Part shown: in pieces, positions 52,974-62,399 of the stretch | Numbering within the stretch: the stretch's first letter is position 1 | Layout: each line of letters begins with the position of its first letter | Made by a program: the position numbers and the translations under genes | The notes under the pieces: model-generated | The model's database searches: none | What the model was told of the DNA's origin: nothing | The model's input: the letters and a program-made list of their open reading frames with translations, nothing else | From: Halobacterium noricense | GTDB lineage: Archaea > Halobacteriota > Halobacteria > Halobacteriales > Halobacteriaceae | Direction: 5' to 3' | Length of the DNA: 64,000 nucleotides | NCBI RefSeq assembly: GCF_021233435.1 | Contig: NZ_CP089468.1 | Coordinates: 1,054,001-1,118,000 of the forward strand

Positions 52974-54113
52974 ATGGGACTGTTCAGTAGTTCGCCGGAC
53001 GACCGCGTCTGCGGCATCGCAGTCGACGACTACGGGCTCCGGATTTCGACGATGTCCTGCACGGACCGCTCGCTCAGCAGCCCGGCCGACGGCGAGTTCG
53101 TACCGCTCGTCGACACCGTCGGCAGCACGCAGCCGTCGGGGCTCGCGGAGACGATTACCGCGCTGGCCGGGCCCGCGGGGCCGATACTGCAAACCGAGGA
53201 CAACGGCGAGTTCGGGCGGACGGTGACCGTCGGCGACGGCTTCGGGCAGCGGCTCACGCAACTCCACGACGCCATCGACGCGGACGGCTGGGACGGCGAC
53301 ACCGTCGTGTCGATTCCAGCCGACTACGCCGACAGCGCGGAACTGAGCATCCGCCAACACGTCGAGGACAGCGGGTTCGACGTCCGACAGGTCGTCTCAC
53401 ACGACGTCGCCACCAGCGTCATCGGTGCCGTGGACTACGAAGTCAACAACGAGGAGTACGGCAGCCACCCCATCGTGGTGGTCGACGTCGGGCTCTGGGA
53501 AGTCACCGTGACGCTGGCAGCGGTCAACCTCGACGAGGGCCGCGTCCGAGTGCGCGCCCGCGACAGCGTCGAAGCCGGCCTCGTGGACTTGCTCGAAACG
53601 GCGGCGCAGAACGCGCTCGTCGGCATGGGAATCCCCGAGGAGGAAGTCGACCTCTCGACGACGGCGGCGCTGCACCCGCTCGTCCGCGAGGCCTTCGACC
53701 CGGACACCGACTCGGCGTCCGGCACCGTCGAAATCGGCGGCGAACGCGTGCACGCCCGCGTCGGCACCGAACACTTCATCGACCTGCTCGCGGACATTTC
53801 GTCGGTCGCGGAGTCGTTTGCCACCGAGTTCGTCCTCGAAGCCGGCTACTCGACGAGCGAGGTCCACCGCGTGCTCGTCTCCGGGTTCGGCAGCGAGGGG
53901 CGTTCGGGTGCCGACCTGACCATGCAACTGGCGGCCACGTTCACGAGCGCGGATTCGATGGCCGCCGAACTAGGCGGCGGGTACGCGCCCGAACGCGTCT
54001 ACTTCGGCAACGAAATGATGCCCGAGGTCGGTGCCGCGGACGTCGCGCGGGAGGCCCACGACCTCGAACGGGACATCGAGATACTGGAGACTCTCGACGT
54101 GGAGGCGTCGTGA
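52974..54113 (+). CDS. Degenerate Hsp70/actin-fold protein, 379 aa
   Basis: The fold order of an Hsp70 nucleotide-binding domain is visible: an opening RVCGIAVDDYGLRIS (phosphate-1), VVSIPADYADSAELSIRQHV (like the VPAYF segment), QVVSHDVATSVIGAVDYEV (like the NEPTAAALAYG segment), VVVDVGLWEVTVTLAAV (phosphate-2) and HRVLVSGFGSEGRSG (adenosine loop). The glycine-rich phosphate loops are altered, DLGGGT reading DVGLWE, so ATP hydrolysis is doubtful. No substrate-binding domain follows. The stop overlaps the ATG of a DnaJ-zinc protein, implying a working pair. No membrane segment. Confidence 0.65.
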   Translation: MGLFSSSPDDRVCGIAVDDYGLRISTMSCTDRSLSSPADGEFVPLVDTVGSTQPSGLAETITALAGPAGPILQTEDNGEFGRTVTVGDGFGQRLTQLHDAIDADGWDGDTVVSIPADYADSAELSIRQHVEDSGFDVRQVVSHDVATSVIGAVDYEVNNEEYGSHPIVVVDVGLWEVTVTLAAVNLDEGRVRVRARDSVEAGLVDLLETAAQNALVGMGIPEEEVDLSTTAALHPLVREAFDPDTDSASGTVEIGGERVHARVGTEHFIDLLADISSVAESFATEFVLEAGYSTSEVHRVLVSGFGSEGRSGADLTMQLAATFTSADSMAAELGGGYAPERVYFGNEMMPEVGAADVAREAHDLERDIEILETLDVEAS

Positions 54114-55153
54114 TGTCGTCGAACGCCAGCGACGCGCTCGGCGGGAGCACGGCGGGAGCGGCCGAGCAGGTCGGCCGTGATCTCCTCGAACAGTACACCG
54201 AGAGTTGGAGCGTCGCCGACGACCTCCCGGCAAAGGCGTCCATCCGGGACGTCCAGAAGTGGGACGCCATGAAGGAAATCGAGCGCACGCTCACGGTGAC
54301 CGAGTCGCAGCGGCAAAGTTCGGTGCCGCCGTCGGAGGCACCGTCGCGGGGGGACGCGGTGCCGATAGACGAGCGCTACGACCACGCGCCGGACGGCTTC
54401 GAGGAGAAGACCGTCGCCTTCGCGGACTTCGAGGGGGCGTCGCTCGTCCGGTGTACCGGCTGTGGGGGTAGCGGGAAGGAGGGGTGTAGCACCTGCGACC
54501 AGCGCGCCGTCGTGCAATGCGACGACTGCGGGGGCGACGGGACGACCGACTGCGGGGAGTGTTCGGGCAACGGCACGCAGACGTGCCGGGACTGCAACGG
54601 CACGGGGGAGTCCGGCGACGCGACGTGTCGCCGGTGCAGCGGCGCGGGAGAGACGGTCTGTCAGGCGTGCAGCGGGGCGGGCAACCAGCGGTGTGCGCGC
54701 TGCAACGGCGCTGGTGAGGTCACGTGTCCGGACTGCGCGGGAACGGGGGAAGTTCCGTGTAGCCGGTGCAGCGGCGCGGGGGAACTCTACGAGACGACGC
54801 GGGGGACGCTCGAATTCGAGCCGTCGTCCTCGTTCTCGGTCGACGACTTGCGGGGGGCGGACAGCGAGTGGTTCGCGGAGGTCGACGGCGACCGCCTCGA
54901 CAAGACGGTCCGCCAGACGCCGAGCCGAGCGGGCGACGACGGCTCCGCGACCGTCGAGCACGAGGTGGAGCAGCGCGCGGTACCGGTCACGAAAGTCACC
55001 TACGAGTACGGTGGCGACGACTACGCCCTCTACGAGGTCGGGCGCAACCTCCACAGCCACGGCTACCCGAAGTCGACGACGCGGCGTCTCATCCCGGTCG
55101 TCGTCTCGCTCCTCCTCGCCGCGGGCGCGGGCTACTACTACTTCGTCCTCTGA
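54113..55153 (+). CDS. Membrane-anchored protein with ten DnaJ-type CxxC motifs, 346 aa
   Basis: After a soluble helical N-terminus (about 115 residues) come ten CxxC pairs, nine of them followed by the xGxG of DnaJ zinc domains (CDDCGGDG, CGECSGNG, CRDCNGTG, CRRCSGAG, CQACSGAG and others), more than twice the four of DnaJ. A soluble strand-rich domain follows, and a single C-terminal membrane helix (LIPVVVSLLLAAGAGYYYFVL). No J-domain (HPD) is present. One-base overlap with the Hsp70-like gene suggests a complex at the cytosolic face of the membrane. A holdase or disulfide role is inference. Confidence 0.75.
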   Translation: MSSNASDALGGSTAGAAEQVGRDLLEQYTESWSVADDLPAKASIRDVQKWDAMKEIERTLTVTESQRQSSVPPSEAPSRGDAVPIDERYDHAPDGFEEKTVAFADFEGASLVRCTGCGGSGKEGCSTCDQRAVVQCDDCGGDGTTDCGECSGNGTQTCRDCNGTGESGDATCRRCSGAGETVCQACSGAGNQRCARCNGAGEVTCPDCAGTGEVPCSRCSGAGELYETTRGTLEFEPSSSFSVDDLRGADSEWFAEVDGDRLDKTVRQTPSRAGDDGSATVEHEVEQRAVPVTKVTYEYGGDDYALYEVGRNLHSHGYPKSTTRRLIPVVVSLLLAAGAGYYYFVL

Positions 55154-55240
55154 GCGCGCGTTCGACCCCGCCCGTTCGGGGTCGCCGCCGGTGTCGGAAG
55201 CGTAGACGGTATGACCCCCAGTCCCCTCTGTAGGGGTAAG

Positions 55241-56017
55241 ATGAAACACGTCAGCGTCATCGGCTGCGGAAACATGGGCGGGGCGTTCGTACGAGGCCTC
55301 TCGAAGGCGGGCGGCTACGAAGTGACGGCAATCGACCTCGACCCCGACGCGCTCGAAGGCGTGGCGGACGCCGCGGACGAGACCACGACGGACAGCGCGG
55401 CGGCGCGGGACGCGGACATCGTCGTGCTCGCGGTGAAGCCCAGCGTCGCCGCGGCGGTCCTCGACGACCTCGACCTGCGCGCCGACCAGACCCTGATTAC
55501 GCTCGCGGCGGGCGTCCCCCGGGACTTCGTCGCCGCGCAGACGGACGCCAACGTCGTGCGAACCATGCCGAACCTCGCTGCGGAGACGCGGGACATGGCC
55601 GCCGCGGCCACACGAGAAGGCATTACTGACGACGTGCGCGCGCTCCTCGACGACCTCGGGGAGTTCGTCGTCGTGGACGAGGAGCAGATGGACGTCGCGA
55701 CCGCGGTCAACGGCAGCGGCCCGGCGTTCGCGTTCTACCTCATCGAGGCGATGAAGGAAGCCGGCGTGGACGCTGGGCTGGACGCCGAGCAGGCGGAGAC
55801 GCTCGCCGCCCAGACGTTCAAGGGGGCTGCCGAGACGGTGCTCCAGGACGAGCGCAGCGTCGACGAACTCATCGACGCGGTCTGCTCGCCGAAGGGGACG
55901 ACCATCGAGGGCATGGACGTGCTGTGGGACAGCGACGCCGACGAGGCCGTGCGAGCGGCCGTCGAGGCGGCAGAGCGACGCTCTCGGGAGCTCGCGGAGG
56001 AGTTCGAGGATGAGTGA
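55241..56017 (+). CDS. proC: Pyrroline-5-carboxylate reductase
   Basis: 258 residues from ATG 55241 ([20 protein letters not shown]). NAD(P)-binding GxGxMG at the start, [16 protein letters not shown], and the C-terminal dimer motif [16 protein letters not shown] with [11 protein letters not shown] near the end. It performs the last step of proline synthesis. An ATG at 55211 would add ten residues, but the conserved N-terminus begins at 55241. It overlaps proB by 8 bp, making a proC-proB-proA operon. Confidence 0.94.
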   Translation: MKHVSVIGCGNMGGAFVRGLSKAGGYEVTAIDLDPDALEGVADAADETTTDSAAARDADIVVLAVKPSVAAAVLDDLDLRADQTLITLAAGVPRDFVAAQTDANVVRTMPNLAAETRDMAAAATREGITDDVRALLDDLGEFVVVDEEQMDVATAVNGSGPAFAFYLIEAMKEAGVDAGLDAEQAETLAAQTFKGAAETVLQDERSVDELIDAVCSPKGTTIEGMDVLWDSDADEAVRAAVEAAERRSRELAEEFEDE

Positions 56018-56858
56018 GCAGGTGCAGACGAACGCGGCGGACACCGAAGCCGTCGAGCGCGCGCGCCAGCGTGCGACGGACGCCCAGCGCGTCGTCGTGA
56101 AGGCGGGGACGAACTCGCTGACCGACGACCAGTCGCGCCTCGACCGCGAGAAGTTGGACAAGCTCGTCGACGACATCATGGACCTCCGCGAGCGCGGGAA
56201 GGACGTCCTACTCGTTTCCTCGGGCGCGGTCGGGGCCGGGACGGGGCGCGTCGACCACGACGTCGAGACCGTCGAGGAGAGTCAGGCGCTGGCCACGGTC
56301 GGGCAGAGCCACCTGATGCGCCACTACACGGAGAGCTTCGACCGCTACGACCAGAAGATCGCCCAGCTGTTGTTGACCGAGCACGACCTCTCGAACCCCG
56401 AGCGGTTCACGAACACCCGCAACACCATCGAGACGCTGCTCGACTGGGGCATCGTCCCCATCATCAACGAGAACGACGCGGTCGCCACCGAGGAGATTCG
56501 CATCGGCGACAACGACATGCTGTCGTCGTCGGTCGCCATCGGCGTGGACGTCGACCTGCTGGTGACGCTGACCGACGTCGGGGGTGTCTACACCGCGAAC
56601 CCGAAACACGACGAGACCGCCCAGCGCATCGAGTCCGTCGGCGATAACTACGGCGGGGTCCAGCAGCTGGTCAGCGAGAGCACGCCCGAGCAGTTCGGCG
56701 GCATCCAGACGAAAGTCGAGCGGGCGCGCGCGGCCGCCGAACACGACATCCCCGCCATCATCGCGCAGTCCACGGAGCCCGACGTACTCGAGAAAATCGC
56801 TACTACCAAGCCCGTCGGCACGCTATTCGTTCCCACGAATGGTGAGTACGATGAGTGA
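56010..56858 (+). CDS. proB: Glutamate 5-kinase
   Basis: 282 residues of the amino-acid kinase fold: [55 protein letters not shown] and [17 protein letters not shown]. The C-terminal PUA domain of bacterial ProB is absent. A helical N-terminal extension (about 25 residues) precedes the core. The enzyme phosphorylates glutamate for proline synthesis and is usually feedback-inhibited by proline. Overlaps both neighbours. Confidence 0.94.
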   Translation: MSEQVQTNAADTEAVERARQRATDAQRVVVKAGTNSLTDDQSRLDREKLDKLVDDIMDLRERGKDVLLVSSGAVGAGTGRVDHDVETVEESQALATVGQSHLMRHYTESFDRYDQKIAQLLLTEHDLSNPERFTNTRNTIETLLDWGIVPIINENDAVATEEIRIGDNDMLSSSVAIGVDVDLLVTLTDVGGVYTANPKHDETAQRIESVGDNYGGVQQLVSESTPEQFGGIQTKVERARAAAEHDIPAIIAQSTEPDVLEKIATTKPVGTLFVPTNGEYDE

Positions 56859-58182
56859 ACGCGACACCGACGCCCAGGTGACCGAGGCACAGCGCGCGGC
56901 GCTCGACCTCGCGAACGTCGACGAGGCGGCGCGCAACGACGCGCTCCAGTCGATGGTGGACGCGATTCGCGCCCACGAGGACGAGATTCTCGCCGCCAAC
57001 GAGAAGGACGTCGAGGCCGCCGAGGAAATGCTCGAACGCGGCGAGTACACGCAGGCGCTGGTCGACCGGCTGAAGCTCGACGACGCGAAACTGGAGAACA
57101 TCGCGGAGATGGTCGAATCCGTCGCGGGGCAGGACGACCCGCTCGGCGAGACGTTGGAGGCCCGAAAACTGGACGACGACCTCGAACTGTACGAGGTCGC
57201 GGTGCCCATCGGCGTGGTCGCGACGGTCTTCGAGTCGCGGCCGGACGCGCTCGTCCAGATTGCGGCGCTCGCCCTGAAGTCCGGGAACGCGGTCATCCTG
57301 AAGGGCGGCAGCGAGGCCAGCGAGTCCAACCGCGTGCTCTACGACGTCATCCGCGACGCCACCGAGGACCTGCCGACCGGGTGGGCGCAACTCGTCGAGG
57401 CCCGTGAGGACGTCGACCGGCTGCTGGAGATGGACGACGAGGTCGACCTCGTGATGCCGCGGGGGTCCTCGGCGTTCGTCAGCTACATCCAGGACAACAC
57501 CCAGATTCCCGTGCTCGGCCACACGGAAGGCGTCTGCCACGTCTACGTGGACGACGACGCCGACCTCGAGATGGCCGAGGACGTCGCCTTCGACGCGAAA
57601 GTCCAGTACCCCGCGGTGTGTAACGCCGTGGAGACGCTGCTCGTGAACGAGGCCGTCGCCGACGAGTTCCTCCCGGGGATGGTCGAGCGCTACGAGGACG
57701 CGGGCGTGGAACTGCGCGGTGACGAGGCCACCCGCGAAATCGTGGATATTGACCCCGCGACCGAGGACGACTGGGACACCGAGTACGGCGACCTCGAACT
57801 CGCCATCAAGGTGGTCGAGGACGTCTACGACGCCGTCGATCACGTCAACGCGCACGGCTCGAAGCACACGGAGTCCATTCTCACGGAGGACGAGGACGCC
57901 GCCGCGGTGTTCATGCGCGGTATCGACGCCGCGAGCGTCTTCCACAACGCGTCGACGCGGTTCGCGGACGGCTACCGCTACGGGCTCGGCGCGGAGGTCG
58001 GCATCTCGACGGGCAAAATTCACGCGCGCGGCCCGGTCGGTCTCGAAGGCCTGACGACGTACAAGTACTACTTGGAGGGCGACGGCCAGCTCGTGGCGAC
58101 GTACAGCGGCGAGGACGCCGTGCCGTTCAGCCACGAGGACTTCGACGCGGAGTGGCAGCCGGGCCGCCTCCACGACGAGTAA
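56851..58182 (+). CDS. proA: Glutamate-5-semialdehyde dehydrogenase
   Basis: 443 residues from ATG 56851 ([20 protein letters not shown]). Aldehyde-dehydrogenase fold with ProA signatures: [65 protein letters not shown], and the catalytic Cys in [13 protein letters not shown]. It reduces glutamyl phosphate to the semialdehyde used by ProC. Overlaps proB by 8 bp. Confidence 0.95.
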   Translation: MSERDTDAQVTEAQRAALDLANVDEAARNDALQSMVDAIRAHEDEILAANEKDVEAAEEMLERGEYTQALVDRLKLDDAKLENIAEMVESVAGQDDPLGETLEARKLDDDLELYEVAVPIGVVATVFESRPDALVQIAALALKSGNAVILKGGSEASESNRVLYDVIRDATEDLPTGWAQLVEAREDVDRLLEMDDEVDLVMPRGSSAFVSYIQDNTQIPVLGHTEGVCHVYVDDDADLEMAEDVAFDAKVQYPAVCNAVETLLVNEAVADEFLPGMVERYEDAGVELRGDEATREIVDIDPATEDDWDTEYGDLELAIKVVEDVYDAVDHVNAHGSKHTESILTEDEDAAAVFMRGIDAASVFHNASTRFADGYRYGLGAEVGISTGKIHARGPVGLEGLTTYKYYLEGDGQLVATYSGEDAVPFSHEDFDAEWQPGRLHDE

Positions 58183-58388
58183 CTTTAGCCGGCGATCTCT
58201 TTATCGAGGATGGAATTGAAATTCGAAGAATTCGGTACGTAGGGGCACCTATTACCAGCTATCCCGGTATCACTTCGGCGAAGGTTGAGTCGTTCGACAC
58301 GGGCAGGCGTACGTCTGCAACGACCGCTCGGTAGCCCTGCGAACGCATCGGTGGGTTCGGGACGTCGAACCCGGCGAAACGATTAACA

Positions 58389-58406
58389 GTATTACTAACG
58401 TATTAC
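58389..58406 (+). promoter_or_regulatory. Direct repeats before the RHH antitoxin gene
   Basis: GTATTAC occurs at 58389-58395 and 58400-58406, 11 bp apart (one helical turn), ending 6 bp before the ATG at 58413. Such phased repeats are typical operators for ribbon-helix-helix antitoxins that repress their own operon. The 200 bp further upstream contain no gene. Confidence 0.4.
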
Positions 58407-58412
58407 GCCCGT

Positions 58413-58694
58413 ATGTCCGAAGCAGCCACGGGAAGGGACGAAGAGGACGAAATCGTCACCGTGAATTTCAAAGCCACGCAGTCGTTCCTCGACGAAATCG
58501 ACGAGGCGTGGCAAGGCCGCGGGTTCAACAGTCGGAGCGAGTTCATTCGATACACGCTCCGCGACGCCGTCGAGAACCCGACGTTCGACCGCGACGAACT
58601 CATCGCACTGCTCGCTGCTGAGTCAGATAGTCGCGAGGGAACGACGATGGACGCCGAGCAAGCGCGCGAGACGTTCGGAACGAGCGATGAGTGA
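58413..58694 (+). CDS. Ribbon-helix-helix antitoxin
   Basis: 93 residues. An N-terminal ribbon-helix-helix (EIVTVNFKATQSFLDEIDEA, then GFNSRSEFIRYTLRDAVEN) is followed by a disordered C-terminal half likely to wrap around the toxin. It overlaps the RelE-type gene by 8 bp, the standard antitoxin-first layout, and probably represses its own promoter through the repeats just upstream. Confidence 0.85.
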   Translation: MSEAATGRDEEDEIVTVNFKATQSFLDEIDEAWQGRGFNSRSEFIRYTLRDAVENPTFDRDELIALLAAESDSREGTTMDAEQARETFGTSDE

Positions 58695-58971
58695 CGAGGA
58701 GTGGACGTGGGAACTCTCCTCGACGGCGCAAAGCGACCTCGACTCGCTCTCACCGACTGAGCAAGACCGAATCCTCGACAAACTCGACGAGATAGTCAAT
58801 TCCCCGTGGCGCGACCCGCCGGATTACGGCGAACCGCTGCAAAACAGCCCGCACAGGAAAATCCGGGTCGGGGGGTTCCGTCTCGCCGCGACGTTCCGCC
58901 AGGACGAACAGCGACTCGTTATTGCCCGAATCAAGCGGCGTGGCGGCGCATACACAGCTGACGACGACTGA
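58687..58971 (+). CDS. RelE/ParE-family toxin
   Basis: 94 residues with the RelE/ParE pattern: WELSSTAQSDLDSLSPTEQD, ILDKLDEIVNSPWRDPPDYG, then HRKIRVGGFRLAATFRQDEQ and LVIARIKRRG. The Arg-rich central strand and C-terminal basic residues are those used for ribosome-dependent mRNA cleavage in RelE; a gyrase-type ParE action cannot be excluded. Complete in length. Confidence 0.85.
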   Translation: MSDEEWTWELSSTAQSDLDSLSPTEQDRILDKLDEIVNSPWRDPPDYGEPLQNSPHRKIRVGGFRLAATFRQDEQRLVIARIKRRGGAYTADDD

Positions 58972-59061
58972 GACGGGTCGTAGCGGTTCGTTCTCTACAC
59001 TGAACGCCGGTTTCAGCCTTCACGCTGAACAAAGAAATCGCATCGCCGACTACTGATTGGG

Positions 59062-59301
59062 TTAGCCGGCGGTCTCTTCTGCGTAGAGCGCCAGCGGGTC
59101 CCAGCGAACGCCACGGTAGGCCGCGACGCCGCGCTGGATGCCGAGGACGACGACTGTGGTCGCGGCGACCGTGGCCGTGGTCCCGGGGGCGACTGCCACG
59201 GCGACCGTGGCGAGCGTGACGGCGACGACCAGTGCCGCGGCCGCGACAGTCGTTCGGAGGCTGTGCGCGTCGGCCGGGGCGTGTGCGGTTCCTGGTCTCA
59301 T
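59062..59301 (-). CDS. Small two-helix membrane protein, 79 aa
   Basis: ATG 59301. Two hydrophobic helices (TTVAAAALVVAVTLATVAVAVA and TTATVAATTVVVLGIQRGVAA) sit between a polar start and a soluble tail (YRGVRWDPLALYAEETAG). It lies 90 bp downstream of the GMC dehydrogenase gene on the same strand. The longer frame through 60822 is antisense noise. Family unknown. Confidence 0.5.
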   Translation of the reverse strand: MRPGTAHAPADAHSLRTTVAAAALVVAVTLATVAVAVAPGTTATVAATTVVVLGIQRGVAAYRGVRWDPLALYAEETAG

Positions 59302-59360
59302 CACGGATAGACGATGGACCCCACACCCCATAAGGATAAGATGAACGATATTTCTGTAAG

Positions 59361-59378
59361 CGAATTTGCTGAAATTCG
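59361..59378. terminator. Inverted repeat after the GMC dehydrogenase gene
   Basis: CGAATTT (59361-59367) and AAATTCG (59372-59378) form a 7-bp AT-rich stem with loop GCTG, 13 bases after the leftward dehydrogenase stop. It could mark the mRNA end or the promoter of the small downstream gene. Confidence 0.3.
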
Positions 59379-59390
59379 TTTCTGTACGAG

Positions 59391-60989
59391 CTACAGGCGC
59401 TCCGCGACGTGGTCGGCGGCCTTCAGCGCGAGCGCGGCGATGGTGAGCGTCGGATTCATCGCACCGCCCGTCGGGAAGACGCTGGACGACGGAATCGTGA
59501 GGTTCGCGAGGTCGTGCGTGCGTAGCTGGGCGTCGACGACGCTCGTCTCGGGGTTGTCGCCCATTCGCGTCGTCCCCATGTGGTGGTACGCCGGTCCCGT
59601 TGCGTCGGGGCCGACCGTCCACTGAACGTCCGCGCCGAGTTCGGCCAGAATCCCGCGCTGTATCTCGTTCGCGCGCTCGATGGTTCGGCGCGTCCGGTCG
59701 GAAAGCGACCACACCACGTCCGGCACGGGGTTGCCGTGGTCGTCGGTGCGCTCGGGATGGAGGCGAATCTGGTTCTCCTTCTTCGGGGGTTGCTCGACGA
59801 GCGCGCCCACTGCGACGTGCGTGCCGTAGCCGTCGCGGATGCGGTCGAGCATCGCGTCGCCCCAGTCGTCGCCCGACAGCGCCATCTCCACCGGCGAGGG
59901 ACCCGCGTAGTTGAGGAATTCGAGCTTGATGGCTCCCCGCGAGTCGTCCACCCGGTCGTAGAACTGGTGGCTCTCCGTGGTGTTGAAGCCGACGTGGTTC
60001 TGCCGGGTGGGTTCGTCGAGCGTGCCGCCGACGCCCGCGAACAGGTGGTCCATGAAGTACCGGCCGACCAGCCCAGAGGAGTTCGCGAGCCCGTCCGGAT
60101 ACTGCTCCGATTCGGAGAGCAAGAGCAACCGTGGGTTCCCGACGCCGCCCGCGGCGAGCACGAACTCGCGGGCCTCTTGGCGGTGTTCGGTGCCGTCGGG
60201 CGTCGCGTAAACGGCTGCTGTCACGCGCTCGCCCGCGTCGCCGTGTTCGAGGCGCTGGACCGGCGCGCGGTCCACGACACGGGTACCCTGTTCCTCCGCT
60301 CGCGCCACGTGAATCGTCGCGTCGTACTTCGCGCCCGACGGACAGACCGGCTGGCAGGTGCCGTAGCCCACGCACGCGCTCCGGTCGTTCCGGGACTCCG
60401 AAAGCCGGGCGTTCGGCACCGAGTGTGTCGTCACACCGACTGCCTCGCAGGCCTCCGCGAACAGCGAGTCGGAGTAGCTCGGCGGGAACGCGGGCAGCGG
60501 GTGGGGCTGCTCGCGTGGCGGCGCGAATGGGTTGTCGCTCGCGCCCGCGACGCCCAGTTCTTCCTCGGCGCTGGCGTAGTACGGCCGCAGGTCCTCGTAG
60601 CGAATCGGCCAGTCCGTGCCGACGCCGGTCTCGCTTTCGAGCCTGAAGTCCTGCTCGTGCAGGCGCATCACCATCCCCTGCCAGTGCAGCGTCGACCCGC
60701 CGACGCCCTTCACGCGGGCCGCGTTCAGCGGATAGTGGCGATCGCCTGTCGACGCGTACGCGTCGCGTTCGCCGCCCATCTCCCAGACCGAGTCCGGGCC
60801 GTGCGCGGGCCGAATCGAGCACTCCATGCGCTGCTCGCGCTCGTCGTCGTCGAATCGCGGCCCGGCTTCGAGGACGACCACGTCGTAGCCCTCCGTAGTG
60901 AGTTTGTCCGCGACGATGCCGCCAGCGGGGCCAGCGCCGACGACGCAGACGTCCACGCGGTCGGAAGGCTCCCGGTTCGGCTGCATCAC
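59391..60989 (-). CDS. GMC-family FAD dehydrogenase (gluconate/glucose dehydrogenase-like)
   Basis: 532 residues. FAD-binding start VDVCVVGAGPAGGIVADKL with VVVLEAGPRFDDD; GMC signatures GVGGSTLHWQGM and the active-site His pair region GPAYHHMGTTRMGDN; C-terminal PTGGAMNPTLTIAALAL. A Cys cluster SACVGYGTCQPVCPSG (about 220-236) resembles the Fe-S site of FAD glucose dehydrogenases. It overlaps by 4 bp the Tat-signal subunit gene and lacks its own signal, so it is probably exported with it. Substrate probably a sugar or sugar acid. Confidence 0.85.
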   Translation of the reverse strand: MMQPNREPSDRVDVCVVGAGPAGGIVADKLTTEGYDVVVLEAGPRFDDDEREQRMECSIRPAHGPDSVWEMGGERDAYASTGDRHYPLNAARVKGVGGSTLHWQGMVMRLHEQDFRLESETGVGTDWPIRYEDLRPYYASAEEELGVAGASDNPFAPPREQPHPLPAFPPSYSDSLFAEACEAVGVTTHSVPNARLSESRNDRSACVGYGTCQPVCPSGAKYDATIHVARAEEQGTRVVDRAPVQRLEHGDAGERVTAAVYATPDGTEHRQEAREFVLAAGGVGNPRLLLLSESEQYPDGLANSSGLVGRYFMDHLFAGVGGTLDEPTRQNHVGFNTTESHQFYDRVDDSRGAIKLEFLNYAGPSPVEMALSGDDWGDAMLDRIRDGYGTHVAVGALVEQPPKKENQIRLHPERTDDHGNPVPDVVWSLSDRTRRTIERANEIQRGILAELGADVQWTVGPDATGPAYHHMGTTRMGDNPETSVVDAQLRTHDLANLTIPSSSVFPTGGAMNPTLTIAALALKAADHVAERL

Positions 60990-61516
60990 TGCGGCCCTCG
61001 CTGGTAGCTCGCCGTGCCGCCGGGGTGGCCCTGCGGGTTCTCGATGCCAGCGAGTTCGCCGCCGGTCGGCGTCGAGAACAGCGCGTACAGCAGTTCGTTC
61101 ACGAGGTAGTAGCGGACGCGCTCGCGGTCGGCACCCTCGGGTACGGAGTCAGCGATGTCGACTTCCATCCCGGAGAGCCCCTCCTCGCGCGCGTCGGCGT
61201 CGAGGCCGACGAACGCCGTGTCGTGCCAGGTTCGCGTGTACTCGTCGAGCGCAGCGATGGCGTCCGCGACGCCCGCCGCGTACTCGGGCCGGTCGGCGAA
61301 GCGGGCGACGCTGTACTCCCGGACGAACGACTCGACTCCCTCGACTTCGCTGGGGTAGACGACGCCCGCGACCGCGACGAGCGTCGCTACCTCGTGGTCG
61401 CCGACAGGATTCTCGGCGTCGTCGCGCTGGGAGCGCGTGAGCGCGCCAGCGCCGACCGCACCTGCGGCACCCGCAGCGGCGAGCGCGGCGAGCACGTCGC
61501 GTCGCGTCAGCTCCAT
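60986..61516 (-). CDS. Gluconate 2-dehydrogenase subunit 3-like protein with Tat signal
   Basis: 176 residues beginning with a twin-arginine signal (MELTRRDVLAALAAAGAAGA). The body matches the subunit 3 family (VATLVAVAGVVYPSEVEGVE, AIAALDEYTRTWHDTAFVGL, YLVNELLYALFSTPTGG). In this enzyme class the small subunit carries the Tat signal and co-exports the catalytic GMC subunit. Here the two genes overlap by 4 bp, which supports that. No cytochrome c subunit is nearby, so the electron acceptor is unknown. Confidence 0.85.
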   Translation of the reverse strand: MELTRRDVLAALAAAGAAGAVGAGALTRSQRDDAENPVGDHEVATLVAVAGVVYPSEVEGVESFVREYSVARFADRPEYAAGVADAIAALDEYTRTWHDTAFVGLDADAREEGLSGMEVDIADSVPEGADRERVRYYLVNELLYALFSTPTGGELAGIENPQGHPGGTASYQRGPQ

Positions 61517-61563
61517 TCGGCCGAGTCTTAGGCCGGCCTAATCTTCAGCGTTGTCCTTCGTCC

Positions 61564-62292
61564 TCAGCGGCGTTCGACGTCGTGGGAGAGCGTGCCGACG
61601 CCCTCGACTTCGACCTCGACGCTGTCGCCGTCCTCCAGTTCGTTCACGCCCTCCGGCGTTCCCGTGATGATGACGTCGCCGGGTTCGAGGGTCATGTACT
61701 CCGTAATCTCGGCGACGAGCTCGGGGACGGTGAAGATGAAGTGCTCGATGGACGACGATTGGCGCGTCTCGCCGTTCACGCGCAGTTCGACGCTCGCGTC
61801 GTGGGGGACTTCGTCGGGCGTCGCGAGCACCGGACCGAGCGGGCACGCGCCGTCGAAGGCCTTCCCGCGCACCCAGTTCTTCTCCTGGGACTGGTCGGTG
61901 CGGTTCGAGACGTCGTCGGCGGCCGTGTAGCCCGCGACAACGTCGAGGGCGTCCTCGACGGCAACGTTCCGACACTGCTCGCCGATGACGACCGCGACCT
62001 CCGCCTCGTGCTCGATGTAGTTGTCGCCGGGCAGCGTGACGGTGTCGCCGTCGCTGGCCACGGCGTTCGGCGGCTTCAGGAAGAGCAGCGGGCGGTCGGG
62101 GACTTCCTCGCCGCGCTCCTCGGCGTGCGCGGCGTAGTTCCGGCCGACGCAGACGACTTTCGACGGCTCCGCCGGCGGCAACACTTCGACGTCGTCGACG
62201 TCGTACGTGCGCCCGCCGAAGGAAACGGTGCCGTCCTCGTACTCGCCGCGTCGGACTGCGCCTGCCGGGTCGCGGAAACGCATCCAGTGCAT
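61564..62292 (-). CDS. Fumarylacetoacetate hydrolase family protein
   Basis: 242 residues with the FAH fold: VVCVGRNYAAHAEERGEEVP, LFLKPPNAV, the metal-binding Glu residues in YIEHEAEVAVVIGEQCRNV, GYTAADDVSNR, and VITGTPEGVNELEDGDSVEV. These enzymes hydrolyse or decarboxylate acylpyruvates and related catabolic products. The substrate here is open. ATG 62292 follows a short promoter region. Confidence 0.9.
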   Translation of the reverse strand: MHWMRFRDPAGAVRRGEYEDGTVSFGGRTYDVDDVEVLPPAEPSKVVCVGRNYAAHAEERGEEVPDRPLLFLKPPNAVASDGDTVTLPGDNYIEHEAEVAVVIGEQCRNVAVEDALDVVAGYTAADDVSNRTDQSQEKNWVRGKAFDGACPLGPVLATPDEVPHDASVELRVNGETRQSSSIEHFIFTVPELVAEITEYMTLEPGDVIITGTPEGVNELEDGDSVEVEVEGVGTLSHDVERR

Positions 62293-62399
62293 GCCCGCGG
62301 CTTTCCGGGGTGGCCGCGTAAGCGTTCCGGGTGCGGCAAACGAGCGCGGGCGCTCCGTTACCTAATTCGATGTGGAGGCCCCACCTTCAAGGAGCGCCG

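Noticed and set aside
58152-58334. 60-codon frame after proA
   Set aside because: It starts inside proA, has no motif or ribosome-binding context, and the gap has AT-rich regulatory character.
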